Source: CAZCBX01 sp964497185
GTDB taxonomy: Bacteria > Bdellovibrionota_G > JALEGL01 > JAGRMV01
Length of the DNA stretch: 64,000 nt
Assembly (NCBI GenBank): GCA_964497185.1
Contig: CAZCBX010000002.1
Span: 139,093 to 203,092 of the forward strand
Direction: 5' to 3'
The position numbers and the translations under genes were made by a program. This document shows positions 34,731 to 43,040 of the stretch, piece after piece; positions within the stretch are counted from its first letter, which is position 1; each line of letters begins with the position of its first letter. Below the pieces are notes generated by a model. The model was not told the DNA's origin and ran no database searches. It saw nothing but the letters and a program-made list of their open reading frames with translations.

Positions 34731-36308
34731 TTAAAACTTTGCATGATCCGCCAAATTCCATAATTTTTGATAAATGGGCGGCATTTCTCCCTGGTCTACC
34801 AATGCATTGGTTGCAACACGCGGATAAAGCTGGGCATATTCTTTCACCACAGATGGAGCTATTCGACGCATGAGATGAAAAGGCCGAACTTTTTCGGGTG
34901 CATCCAGCCCAATGGCGCCAATGATTTCCGCAGCACTTGCGACGGTCTCGTGATGATATTGTTGCACGCGTTTGATTTTATCAGGTATATGAATGCCACG
35001 CACCAGTTCAGGTCGCGTGGTTGCAACGCCAGTAGGGCAGTGATTGGTATTGCAGCGTAAGGCTTGAATGCAGCCCAAGGCAATCATCATGGCACGGGCA
35101 CTAGAGCACAAGTCGGCGCCAAGACCCAAATGTTTTACCACATCAAATCCATTGGTAACTTTTCCAGCTGAAATTATTTTGATGCGGTCTCGATAGCCAA
35201 TGCCGCGTACTGCATTATCAATAAAAATAAGCGCATCAAACAATGGAGAGCCAATGGAATTGGAAAATTCCAAAGGAGCCGCTCCAGTCCCACCTTCACC
35301 GCCGTCTACTGATATATAGTCCGGAGCGATGCCGGTATTCACAATGGCTTTGCAGATTGATAAAAATTCTATACGACGGCCCAAACAAAGTTTGATGCCC
35401 ACAGGTTTACCACCTGAATTTTCCCGCAATCGTGCGACAAACTCGAGCAGCTCGACGGGGGTTGAAAAGGTGGAGTGCGTAGGTGGAGAAATCACATCTT
35501 GACCCAATGGAACATTGCGAATGCGTGAAATTTCTTTTGTTACTTTAACACCAGGTAGAATACCACCATGACCTGGCTTTGCTCCTTGAGAAAGTTTTAA
35601 TTCAATCATTTTGACTTCAGGACGTTGACTGTTCTCTTTGTACAAAGCAGGATCAAACGTGCCATCATGGTTTCTGGCCCCAAAGTATCCTGTACCAATC
35701 TGCCAGATTAAATCGCCACCATGTCGAAGATGGTGATCAGAAATGCCACCTTCACCCGTATTGTGCGCAAATTTACCCAGCAGCGCTGCACCATTGAGAC
35801 ATTCAATGGCTCGGCTACTCAAAGAACCATAGCTCATGGCTGATACATTCAATATACTGGCACAATAAGGGTATTTAGAAAAGTGTTGTCCTATGGTGAC
35901 CCGCATTCGTTTTTGATTCACAAGTTTGGGCGCAAGGGAATGATTGACCCATTCATAGCCTATTTCGTAGACATCCTTTTGAGTGCCAAAGGGAAGGGTG
36001 TCGAGCTGTTTTTTGGCACGCTGATAAATCACTGAGCGTTGCTGACGACTCAGTGGTTTGCCATCGGTGTTGGATTCAATAAAATATTGCTGAATTTCAG
36101 GGCGTACCATTTCCAAAAGATATCGAAAATGCCCCAACACCGGAAAGTTGCGCAAAATTGTGTGCTTTTGTTGTGTAAAATCGTAGAGGCCAAGTATGAA
36201 AATGGGGGCCAGGGCGCAAAGATACCAAAACAGGGTCCAGTTCTGCCAATGAGTAACGATGAGGCCAGCCAGGTACCCAGCGGTCAACCATAGAAATTCT
36301 CTGCGCAT
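34731..36308 (-). CDS. FMN-binding glutamate synthase-family protein
   Basis: 525 residues from ATG 36308, preceded by AAGGAC. Two hydrophobic N-terminal segments (about 5-45) anchor it to the membrane. The FMN-binding TIM barrel has GEGGISDHHLRHGGDLIWQ, GAKPGHGG, YISVDGGEGGTGAAPLEFS and SAGKVTNGFDVVKHLGLGAD. The 3Fe-4S cysteines are in CIQALRCNTNHCPTG. This is the stand-alone synthase domain without the amidotransferase, a family whose true donor and acceptor are often unknown. Cotranscription with marC is likely (28-nt gap). Confidence 0.9.
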   Translation of the reverse strand: MRREFLWLTAGYLAGLIVTHWQNWTLFWYLCALAPIFILGLYDFTQQKHTILRNFPVLGHFRYLLEMVRPEIQQYFIESNTDGKPLSRQQRSVIYQRAKKQLDTLPFGTQKDVYEIGYEWVNHSLAPKLVNQKRMRVTIGQHFSKYPYCASILNVSAMSYGSLSSRAIECLNGAALLGKFAHNTGEGGISDHHLRHGGDLIWQIGTGYFGARNHDGTFDPALYKENSQRPEVKMIELKLSQGAKPGHGGILPGVKVTKEISRIRNVPLGQDVISPPTHSTFSTPVELLEFVARLRENSGGKPVGIKLCLGRRIEFLSICKAIVNTGIAPDYISVDGGEGGTGAAPLEFSNSIGSPLFDALIFIDNAVRGIGYRDRIKIISAGKVTNGFDVVKHLGLGADLCSSARAMMIALGCIQALRCNTNHCPTGVATTRPELVRGIHIPDKIKRVQQYHHETVASAAEIIGAIGLDAPEKVRPFHLMRRIAPSVVKEYAQLYPRVATNALVDQGEMPPIYQKLWNLADHAKF

Positions 36309-36336
36309 TTTTTTGTCCTTTTTAAGATGGATGTGG

Positions 36337-36939
36337 CTAAGGCGTACCTTGCGCAATGATATCCATGATGCCTGTACGGATGATCATAATGGCAATGGAA
36401 GCCAAAAGTAAATTGGCTATTTTAGAGATGCCTTCGGCACCACCTTTGCCAATGAGTTTAATTAAACGGTTAGCAAAGGTAAACAGCACAGCAGTTATGA
36501 TGAGATTGACTGTTAGTGATAAAAGTGTGATGGCCATGCCAACTTTATCGATCAGCACGAACATGGAGCTCATGGTTCCGGGACCCATGACCAAAGGCAT
36601 GCCCAATGGCACCACACCAATGGAATCGGTGTACTTTTCTTTTCGTTTAGAAATTGAAAAAACCAAATCATGAATACTGAGAATTAGCAGAATTAACCCG
36701 CCGGCAATTTTAAAATCGGAAATTCGAATACCCATGAAGGAAAAAATTTCCTTGCCCAAAAAAAGGAAAATAACACCAATAAGCCCAGCAGTGATTAGCG
36801 CTTTGATCAAAATATTTTTTTTGGTTTTATCATTCAGATCTTCGGTCATGCCTGTGTAGACAGGAGTTAAACCAATGGCATCAATGGCTACAAATATCGG
36901 AATAAATGCGGTTAAAAAGTCAGAAAAAAAACTATTCAT
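36337..36939 (-). CDS. marC: MarC-family integral membrane protein
   Basis: A 200-residue inner-membrane protein with about six hydrophobic helices. FLTAFIPIFVAIDAIGLTPV at the start and GVVPLGMPLVMGPGTMSS in the middle are family signatures. AGAGGC precedes the ATG. The function of the family is unresolved; the old multiple-antibiotic-resistance name is not evidence for drug export. Confidence 0.93.
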   Translation of the reverse strand: MNSFFSDFLTAFIPIFVAIDAIGLTPVYTGMTEDLNDKTKKNILIKALITAGLIGVIFLFLGKEIFSFMGIRISDFKIAGGLILLILSIHDLVFSISKRKEKYTDSIGVVPLGMPLVMGPGTMSSMFVLIDKVGMAITLLSLTVNLIITAVLFTFANRLIKLIGKGGAEGISKIANLLLASIAIMIIRTGIMDIIAQGTP

Positions 36940-36997
36940 TCGTTTGCCTCTTTATACTTCCTGTCCTGCTATGGGTGAACAAATATGCATGGCTTAC

Positions 36998-39900
36998 TTA
37001 TCGCTCACCTATGGCTGCTTTAATAATTTTTTTGATCGAGTATACGCCGGCCCATGCAAGGTACGGAAGGCCAAAAGCCAAAACCAAAGCCACTGCATAA
37101 GTGGCGCTGCCCAAAGCCATGGTTTGGACCAAGCCTAGACACGCCAGTGGGGTAAACAAACCGACAATGGATGCTACAGGATATTTACGAATGGTCAAAT
37201 AGGCGTTGGGGATTAAAAACAAAATTAGCAGGGTGCCAAAAGCCAAGCCCCAGGACATGGCCAAGGCCATGGGCTTGAGAAAAGGGTCGCTGCCCCCAAT
37301 GCCGTATGCCACCGGTGCCAACCCCACTACGGTGGTGATGGATGTGAGCATGACGGGACGAAGCCGCGTTTGACAAGCTTGAATCACGCTTTCAATGAGG
37401 TCTTTGCCTTTATCCACCTGAGTATTGATAAAATCAATCAACACGATTGAATCATTGACCGCCACGCCGGATAAGCCAATCATGCCAAGCATGGCTAAAA
37501 AACTAAACGGTTCGCCATGAAATTTTAGGGCATAAATGGCCGAAAACAGGGAAAAAGGAATGGCCAACATAATCAAAAAGGGCTGGGTGAGGGTGTTAAA
37601 CGTGCTGGCCAAGACAATGAATACGAGAAAAATGGCAATGGCAAATGCGCGAAACAAACTTTGAAGCGATTCTTGGGTGTCTTCATATTCACCCCCATAG
37701 CGGAGGGAATACCCCAAATTGTCTTGTTCAATGGGCAAAAGTTTTTTTTGCATTTCGGTGTTGACGGCCAAAGAAGAAGTAATGCTTTGATCAATGTCGG
37801 CGGTCACACTCACGGTGCGCTTGCCGTCATAATGTGTAATGCTATTTAAACCCTGTTGTTTTTGAACCGTGATTAAATTTCGAACAGGAATCAGCCGCCC
37901 CAAGGGGTTTTGAATGTAGAGTTCTTGAAAAATTTCTTCGTTGGCGCGGCCCTGATCGTTGATCCGCACCAGTACGTCCGTTTCTTCATCGGCTTCTTGA
38001 ATGGTGCTGGCCACTTCACCTTCAAACACGGTTCGGATCAGCCTTGCCACTTGCTGGGCATTAAGCCCGGCTTTGGCCAGATTTTCTTCGCGAATGCGTA
38101 CCACCAATTCATCTTTGCCGGGTTCATAGTCATCGCGTATATCGATGACTCCGGGTACTTGGGCAAGCTCCTCTTTTACTTTTTCTGACAATTCATCCAA
38201 ACGATTTAAATCTTCACCCCGGATTCGAATGGCCACGGGTTTGCCTTGCGGCGGACCCGTATTGACTTCGTCGAGGGTCAGTCTTTTAAAACCTTCGACG
38301 TTGGCCAGCTTGGCCCGAAGCTCGCTCATGATTGCGTCTGCTTCACGATCTCGTTCTTGCAAAGGTGATAAAAACACCGCAATCTGTCCAACGTGGGTGT
38401 TGCGCACGGCAAAAGGATCATTGGGATCGTTTTCCATTTTTCCCACCACCGTGATGTAATCTTTTAGCTCGTGCTTGGGAATCTCTTCGATGTATTGTTC
38501 AACTTGTGTTAGCTTTTCTTTGGTGACGGATAAAGGCGTGCCCAGCTCCATTTCGCCTCGGACGTAAAAAATTTCAATGCCTTTGCTGGGAAATAAAACC
38601 ACTGGGGTGGTTTGTATGCCGATATATATACCAATGACAATGAGTACGTAAAAGACATGTGCCACCATCGTATGTTTGGGCAAAACCACAGCCAGTAAAT
38701 TTCGATATCGGGTTTTCAACCAGTCGATGAAGCTAAATTTTTGCTTCGCTTTTTTCTCTTGGGCTTTTCGAAGAAAATACTTCGTCACCCGAGCCCCTTC
38801 GGTTAAATGGGCGGGGAGAATCCACATGGATTCGAGCCAGCTGGCCAGCAGCATGAGAATGACGACAATGGGAATGGCATAAACAAATTTGCCAAAAATG
38901 CCCGTCATAAATGCCAATGGTAAAAACACTAGGACAGAGGTCAAAATGGCGGTGGATACAGGTTTCAACACTTCCTGCCCCCCTTCGATGGCCGCTTGCT
39001 TGGGGCTCATGCCATCTTCCATTTTACGATATATATTTTCGGCCACGATGATGGCGTCATCCACCAACATGCCCAGCACCATGATCAGGGCAAACATCGA
39101 AATTAAATTGATGTCGATGCCAAAAAAGCTCATCAGCCAAATGCCCAACCCGGCTGCCACGGGCAGGCCAAAAGCCGTCCAAAATGCCACAGGAGGACTT
39201 AAGAAAACCAGCAACGTCAATAAAACCAAAATCAAACCCACGCCGCCATTTTTAAGCAATATCCCCAAGCGCCGCTCAACAAAAAAGGACACATCGTTGA
39301 TTAAGGTAATTTGAAGCTCGCTGGGGGCGGTTTTTTGAAATCGCTCAATGGTTTGTTCTACTTTTTCCACCAGGTCGATGATGTCGTAACGCTCTTTTTT
39401 GATGACGGTCAGGGTAAAGCCGTCTTTGCCATTGGCACGCAGTTCAGTACTGGAGTCTGCAAATGCGTAGTCCACGCTGGCCACGTCTTTGACTTTGATC
39501 ACGCCGCCGGTGGGATTGGCCCTCAGTACGATTTCTTCGATTTCCTCTGGGGTTTTGTATTGGGCGTTGGTGCGCACCAATAATTCTTGGTTGGTTTTCT
39601 TTAAATTGCCACCCGGCAGATTAATGTTTCTCAATCTAAGCACATCGGTGATCTGATCGAGTGAGAGGCGGTATTGTTGAAGTTTTTGTGGATCGGCCGA
39701 TACCCAAATTTGTTCTTCTTTCCATCCCGAACGCGCCACTCTTGAAACTTCTGGAATATCTTCGAGTTGAAGCTCCAAGCTTTTACCCAAATCTTGAAGT
39801 TGTTTGCGGGGTAGGTTGGCCGATAACGCCACCTCAATGACCGGGGAGTCTTCGGTTTTGATTTCACGAACCATCGGCAACTGTTCTAAGTCATTGGGAA

Positions 39901-40264
39901 ATGTGTCTACCCGATCAACCGCCTGTTGAATTTCGTTGATGAGTTTGTCTTTGTTTTTAACGTTGGCTTCAAGTTGGATGCTGATCAGACTGTAGCCTTC
40001 GGCAGAAGAGGACGAAACCTCTTTGAGGTCACTGACGGTGTCAAGCTCGTCTTCGATGGGGTTGGTGATTAAGGTTTCGATTTCTTTGGCCGTGGCACCG
40101 GGATAGTTGGTTTGCACCGTAACCACATCAAACGACACATTGGGGAAGGCTTCTCGTTTCATTTTGATCACCGTCATGGTGCCCGCCACGATGATAAAAA
40201 TAGATAAAAGGTTAACCAGCAGTTTGTTTTCTACGCCATGCTTGGGAACGTTGGATAAAAACAT
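36998..40264 (-). CDS. RND-family efflux permease
   Basis: 1088 residues from ATG 40264, 1 nt after the TolC-gene stop; the longer frame overlaps tolC. Twelve helices in two homologous halves with large periplasmic loops: N-terminal KMKREAFPNVSFDVVTVQ and PGATAKEIETLITNPIED, and the proton-relay Asp pair in GMLVDDAIIVAENIYRKMED (about 405-425). The second half has FHGEPFSFLAMLGMIGLSGV and VGLAPVAYGIGGSDPF. It pumps compounds across the envelope with a TolC partner. No MFP/adaptor gene is in the operon. Substrate unknown. Confidence 0.94.
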   Translation of the reverse strand: MFLSNVPKHGVENKLLVNLLSIFIIVAGTMTVIKMKREAFPNVSFDVVTVQTNYPGATAKEIETLITNPIEDELDTVSDLKEVSSSSAEGYSLISIQLEANVKNKDKLINEIQQAVDRVDTFPNDLEQLPMVREIKTEDSPVIEVALSANLPRKQLQDLGKSLELQLEDIPEVSRVARSGWKEEQIWVSADPQKLQQYRLSLDQITDVLRLRNINLPGGNLKKTNQELLVRTNAQYKTPEEIEEIVLRANPTGGVIKVKDVASVDYAFADSSTELRANGKDGFTLTVIKKERYDIIDLVEKVEQTIERFQKTAPSELQITLINDVSFFVERRLGILLKNGGVGLILVLLTLLVFLSPPVAFWTAFGLPVAAGLGIWLMSFFGIDINLISMFALIMVLGMLVDDAIIVAENIYRKMEDGMSPKQAAIEGGQEVLKPVSTAILTSVLVFLPLAFMTGIFGKFVYAIPIVVILMLLASWLESMWILPAHLTEGARVTKYFLRKAQEKKAKQKFSFIDWLKTRYRNLLAVVLPKHTMVAHVFYVLIVIGIYIGIQTTPVVLFPSKGIEIFYVRGEMELGTPLSVTKEKLTQVEQYIEEIPKHELKDYITVVGKMENDPNDPFAVRNTHVGQIAVFLSPLQERDREADAIMSELRAKLANVEGFKRLTLDEVNTGPPQGKPVAIRIRGEDLNRLDELSEKVKEELAQVPGVIDIRDDYEPGKDELVVRIREENLAKAGLNAQQVARLIRTVFEGEVASTIQEADEETDVLVRINDQGRANEEIFQELYIQNPLGRLIPVRNLITVQKQQGLNSITHYDGKRTVSVTADIDQSITSSLAVNTEMQKKLLPIEQDNLGYSLRYGGEYEDTQESLQSLFRAFAIAIFLVFIVLASTFNTLTQPFLIMLAIPFSLFSAIYALKFHGEPFSFLAMLGMIGLSGVAVNDSIVLIDFINTQVDKGKDLIESVIQACQTRLRPVMLTSITTVVGLAPVAYGIGGSDPFLKPMALAMSWGLAFGTLLILFLIPNAYLTIRKYPVASIVGLFTPLACLGLVQTMALGSATYAVALVLAFGLPYLAWAGVYSIKKIIKAAIGER

Positions 40265-40265
40265 G

Positions 40266-41744
40266 TTATGAGGCTCCAGTAAGCGTGCCAGTGACCAGCG
40301 AGAGATAAGCCAAAGCCAACTCATGGCTGATTTCTAAACCCAAAAGTTTGCGTTTGGCCGCAATTAAATCTTGTTGATAAAGCAGCAGCGTGAGCAAAGA
40401 CTCACGGCCAATGTTGAATTCTTTTTCAGTTGCCTGCAGCTTGTCTTGTTGCACATTAACAATGGCCTGATTTTGTTCGATACGTGCTTTTAGCGTTTGC
40501 ACACTGATATACGCATTTTGAATGTCATTGACCGCCTGTCGACGGGCTTTTTTCTCTCGAAGCTGCACCTGCAATAAACGCGCCTGCGTTTTTTTAAGCG
40601 CGGCTGTTTGCGCAGATTTACCCAGAGGCACGGTGATATTGGCGCCTGCGAAGAAATTTGGATTCCATGCGTTGGTTGAATTGCTTAAAGACGATCCAAG
40701 CTGTTGATCCACATCGTTGGTTTCCAAACTGGTTTGCAAAGTTAGGGTGGGATTGAGGGCGCGTTGTAAACTCTTTTGTTCAATTTCCAGTGCCCTGGCT
40801 TGCTCACCAAAGGCCACAAGGTCTGGACGCTGTGCTGGTGCCTGTTGCACAAGCTTGTCAACGGGCGCCAAAGATTCAGCGGTGCTGTACGTTAACTGGG
40901 AGCGGCACTGATTTAACTTGAGTGGATGCTGAAGCAGTCTTGTTAAATCGTTTTGCAATCGCGCACTTTCTTCTTGGTTGCTGACCAGCTGTTCTTGCAT
41001 GGTCATCCAGTTGGCTTTGGCGGCATAGAGTTCTGATTTTTCGGCATGGCCATTGCGAACCAGCTGCTGGGTGGTTTCATAATAAGCTTTGGCCTGCGCG
41101 ATGCTTTCGCGTAGCAAGGATGCTTGTTGTTGATTGCCATGCCACTGCATGTACTTTTCTATGGCAATATAAATAATTTGCTGTGTGAGGTACTGATTCT
41201 GTCCGCCGACACTTTGGAGTTGAGCGCGCAAACTGGCTTGGGTATTTTTGGTTCGCGTGGCAGGATCGTTGAGTAACACTTGACTTAAACCCACGTACCA
41301 CACGCTGTTGTAGGCTGGGTTAATCGTGATGAAAGGAGAGTTGTTTTTTTCGCGCGTGGCACGAAACCCTGTTTCAATGGAGGTGCCAGAATGAAACTGC
41401 TTGCTGTACTGTCCTACTAATGTGCTGGTGTCCGCACGAGTACCAAAGACACTGTTGACCCGCTCGCTTTCGTCAATTCTGTGGCTGACGTCAAAAGATA
41501 GATTTGCATCGAACAAACCTTCGTTTTCATCAATGGAGAGAGAAAGCTCTTCATACTGTGCTTGTGCAATGAGCAGGTCTTCGTTGTTTTTGACAGCCCA
41601 TTTTTTCACCTGATCGAGCGTAATGTTGCAAGACGTAGGTGTTTGGGCCAAAACAGCAGGAATCATCCCCACCAGGCCCATCCAAATGTATACAAGCTTT
41701 CTCATGGAGATTTGGCTATATCTTATTTTTGATGGACTGGCCAT
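40266..41744 (-). CDS. TolC-family outer-membrane efflux protein
   Basis: 492 residues from ATG 41744, which has AAAGGTG 5 nt upstream. The signal sequence core is LVYIWMGLVGMIPAVLAQ. Two long helical repeats follow, with family phrases such as LDQVKKWAVKNNEDLLIAQA, KKTQARLLQVQLREKKARRQ and EKEFNIGRESLLTLLLYQQD. It would form the outer-membrane channel for the RND pump encoded 1 nt downstream. It begins 10 nt after the exchanger gene, so the operon continues upstream. Confidence 0.92.
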   Translation of the reverse strand: MASPSKIRYSQISMRKLVYIWMGLVGMIPAVLAQTPTSCNITLDQVKKWAVKNNEDLLIAQAQYEELSLSIDENEGLFDANLSFDVSHRIDESERVNSVFGTRADTSTLVGQYSKQFHSGTSIETGFRATREKNNSPFITINPAYNSVWYVGLSQVLLNDPATRTKNTQASLRAQLQSVGGQNQYLTQQIIYIAIEKYMQWHGNQQQASLLRESIAQAKAYYETTQQLVRNGHAEKSELYAAKANWMTMQEQLVSNQEESARLQNDLTRLLQHPLKLNQCRSQLTYSTAESLAPVDKLVQQAPAQRPDLVAFGEQARALEIEQKSLQRALNPTLTLQTSLETNDVDQQLGSSLSNSTNAWNPNFFAGANITVPLGKSAQTAALKKTQARLLQVQLREKKARRQAVNDIQNAYISVQTLKARIEQNQAIVNVQQDKLQATEKEFNIGRESLLTLLLYQQDLIAAKRKLLGLEISHELALAYLSLVTGTLTGAS

Positions 41745-41754
41745 CTGCACACCT

Positions 41755-42735
41755 TTAGGCCTGGTATAAAATATACATGCATATGACGTACAAACCAAAA
41801 ATCAATGAGCTGGGCCACCCAATGCGGTATTTGGACCTGGGCGCAATCATAAAGCCAAGCAATGCCAGTGAACTCATGACTACCGCGGACAAACCCGTCA
41901 CCAAGTGCATGGTGGAGATGCTTTGAAAAAAGAGGGCTTTGGGCATCACCAGATCATTGACAAAAATGGTCGCAATATTGAAAAGATTGCTACCCAAAAC
42001 ATTGCCCAACGCAATATCCACCGCGCCGATGGACAAGGCCGAGATGGTGACCACCAATTCGGGTAGGGATGTTGCAAAGGCCAAAAATACGCTACCAAAA
42101 AAGGCATCGTTCCATCCCATTTGGGTGACGATGATTTTGCCAATCACAGGCATGGCCAAGCCAGAGCCGGTAACAATTAGCGCACAAACCACAAAACCCA
42201 CAATGCTTTTACGCAACACCCGCATATCTCGATTGGTATCCTCGGTTTGTTCTTCTGCGCGTTCAAGTTTGTACAATACACGCATGCATACAAAATATAA
42301 GATGAACAAAAACAAGCTGTCGGCACCGACCCAGCCCAAAGTTAGGCCCACCGAATCAAACTGATACACCTGAAATAAACATGCAAAACCAACCAGCAGT
42401 ACGCCCATCAGTGCCGTGATGCGGTGTTGTGGACTGGATTGTTCATACAAATGTCCTCTGTAAAACCAATCAATGATAAAAAGTAGTGCAATATTGAAAA
42501 CGCAGCTGCCCATCACGCCCCCCATGGCCAGGTCTGGGGAATTGGCAAAAGCCACTGCGCCTACACCACTGCCCAGCTCTGGCAGACTGGTGACCATGGC
42601 GATCAATGTGGCGCCAATCCATGAATGACCAAATCCACTGTGTTGCGATATGCGGTCACCGAAAATCGATAGGTAGTAACCGCTCAAACATACGGCTGCG
42701 AGCAAGCCAATAAACTGAAGCCAAGCTATCATCAT
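41755..42735 (-). CDS. Na+/Ca2+ exchanger (CaCA family)
   Basis: 326 residues, about ten helices. The two alpha repeats carry GATLIAMVTSLPELGSGVGA (N-terminal) and FLAFATSLPELVVTISA with ALGNVLGSNLFNI (C-terminal), which hold the ion-coordinating Glu residues. A charged loop sits between halves (about 150-175). ATG 42735 has AAAGGAC 8 nt upstream. Works in calcium or sodium homeostasis; ion specificity cannot be read. In an operon with a cation-chloride-cotransporter-like permease. Confidence 0.92.
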   Translation of the reverse strand: MMIAWLQFIGLLAAVCLSGYYLSIFGDRISQHSGFGHSWIGATLIAMVTSLPELGSGVGAVAFANSPDLAMGGVMGSCVFNIALLFIIDWFYRGHLYEQSSPQHRITALMGVLLVGFACLFQVYQFDSVGLTLGWVGADSLFLFILYFVCMRVLYKLERAEEQTEDTNRDMRVLRKSIVGFVVCALIVTGSGLAMPVIGKIIVTQMGWNDAFFGSVFLAFATSLPELVVTISALSIGAVDIALGNVLGSNLFNIATIFVNDLVMPKALFFQSISTMHLVTGLSAVVMSSLALLGFMIAPRSKYRIGWPSSLIFGLYVICMYILYQA

Positions 42736-42764
42736 GCACAATGTCCTTTCACTTTAATGCAAGG

Positions 42765-43040
42765 TTAGGGTTCAAGTTCAATAATTTTTAGAGCAATGTC
42801 TCTACAGCGCTTCATGGAGTAAGCACTGCCCGTTAAGCGAATCTCCAAATCATATAACTTTTGAGCGATGGTTTCTTGACTGGCGCCGCTGGCTCTAAGG
42901 CTGTACAAAACAGGGATAAACTCCTCGTACTCGCTTCGGCTGCCATCTTGGCTGCGTTGGTCCATGGGGTCCCATTCGGACCATAACAGATCGTCCATTT
43001 TCCCCAGCAATGAAATTTCTTGAGAGGACAAACGACTCAT
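42765..43040 (-). CDS. Small hypothetical protein in transport operon
   Basis: 91 residues, soluble, helical, no signal peptide and no recognised family. Its start overlaps the stop of the upstream permease by 4 nt and the exchanger follows after about 30 nt, so it is cotranscribed with both. The C-terminal half, SLRASGASQETIAQKLYDLE, looks like a small helix-turn-helix-like bundle. It might be a regulator or partner of the permease, which is inference. Confidence 0.6.
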   Translation of the reverse strand: MSRLSSQEISLLGKMDDLLWSEWDPMDQRSQDGSRSEYEEFIPVLYSLRASGASQETIAQKLYDLEIRLTGSAYSMKRCRDIALKIIELEP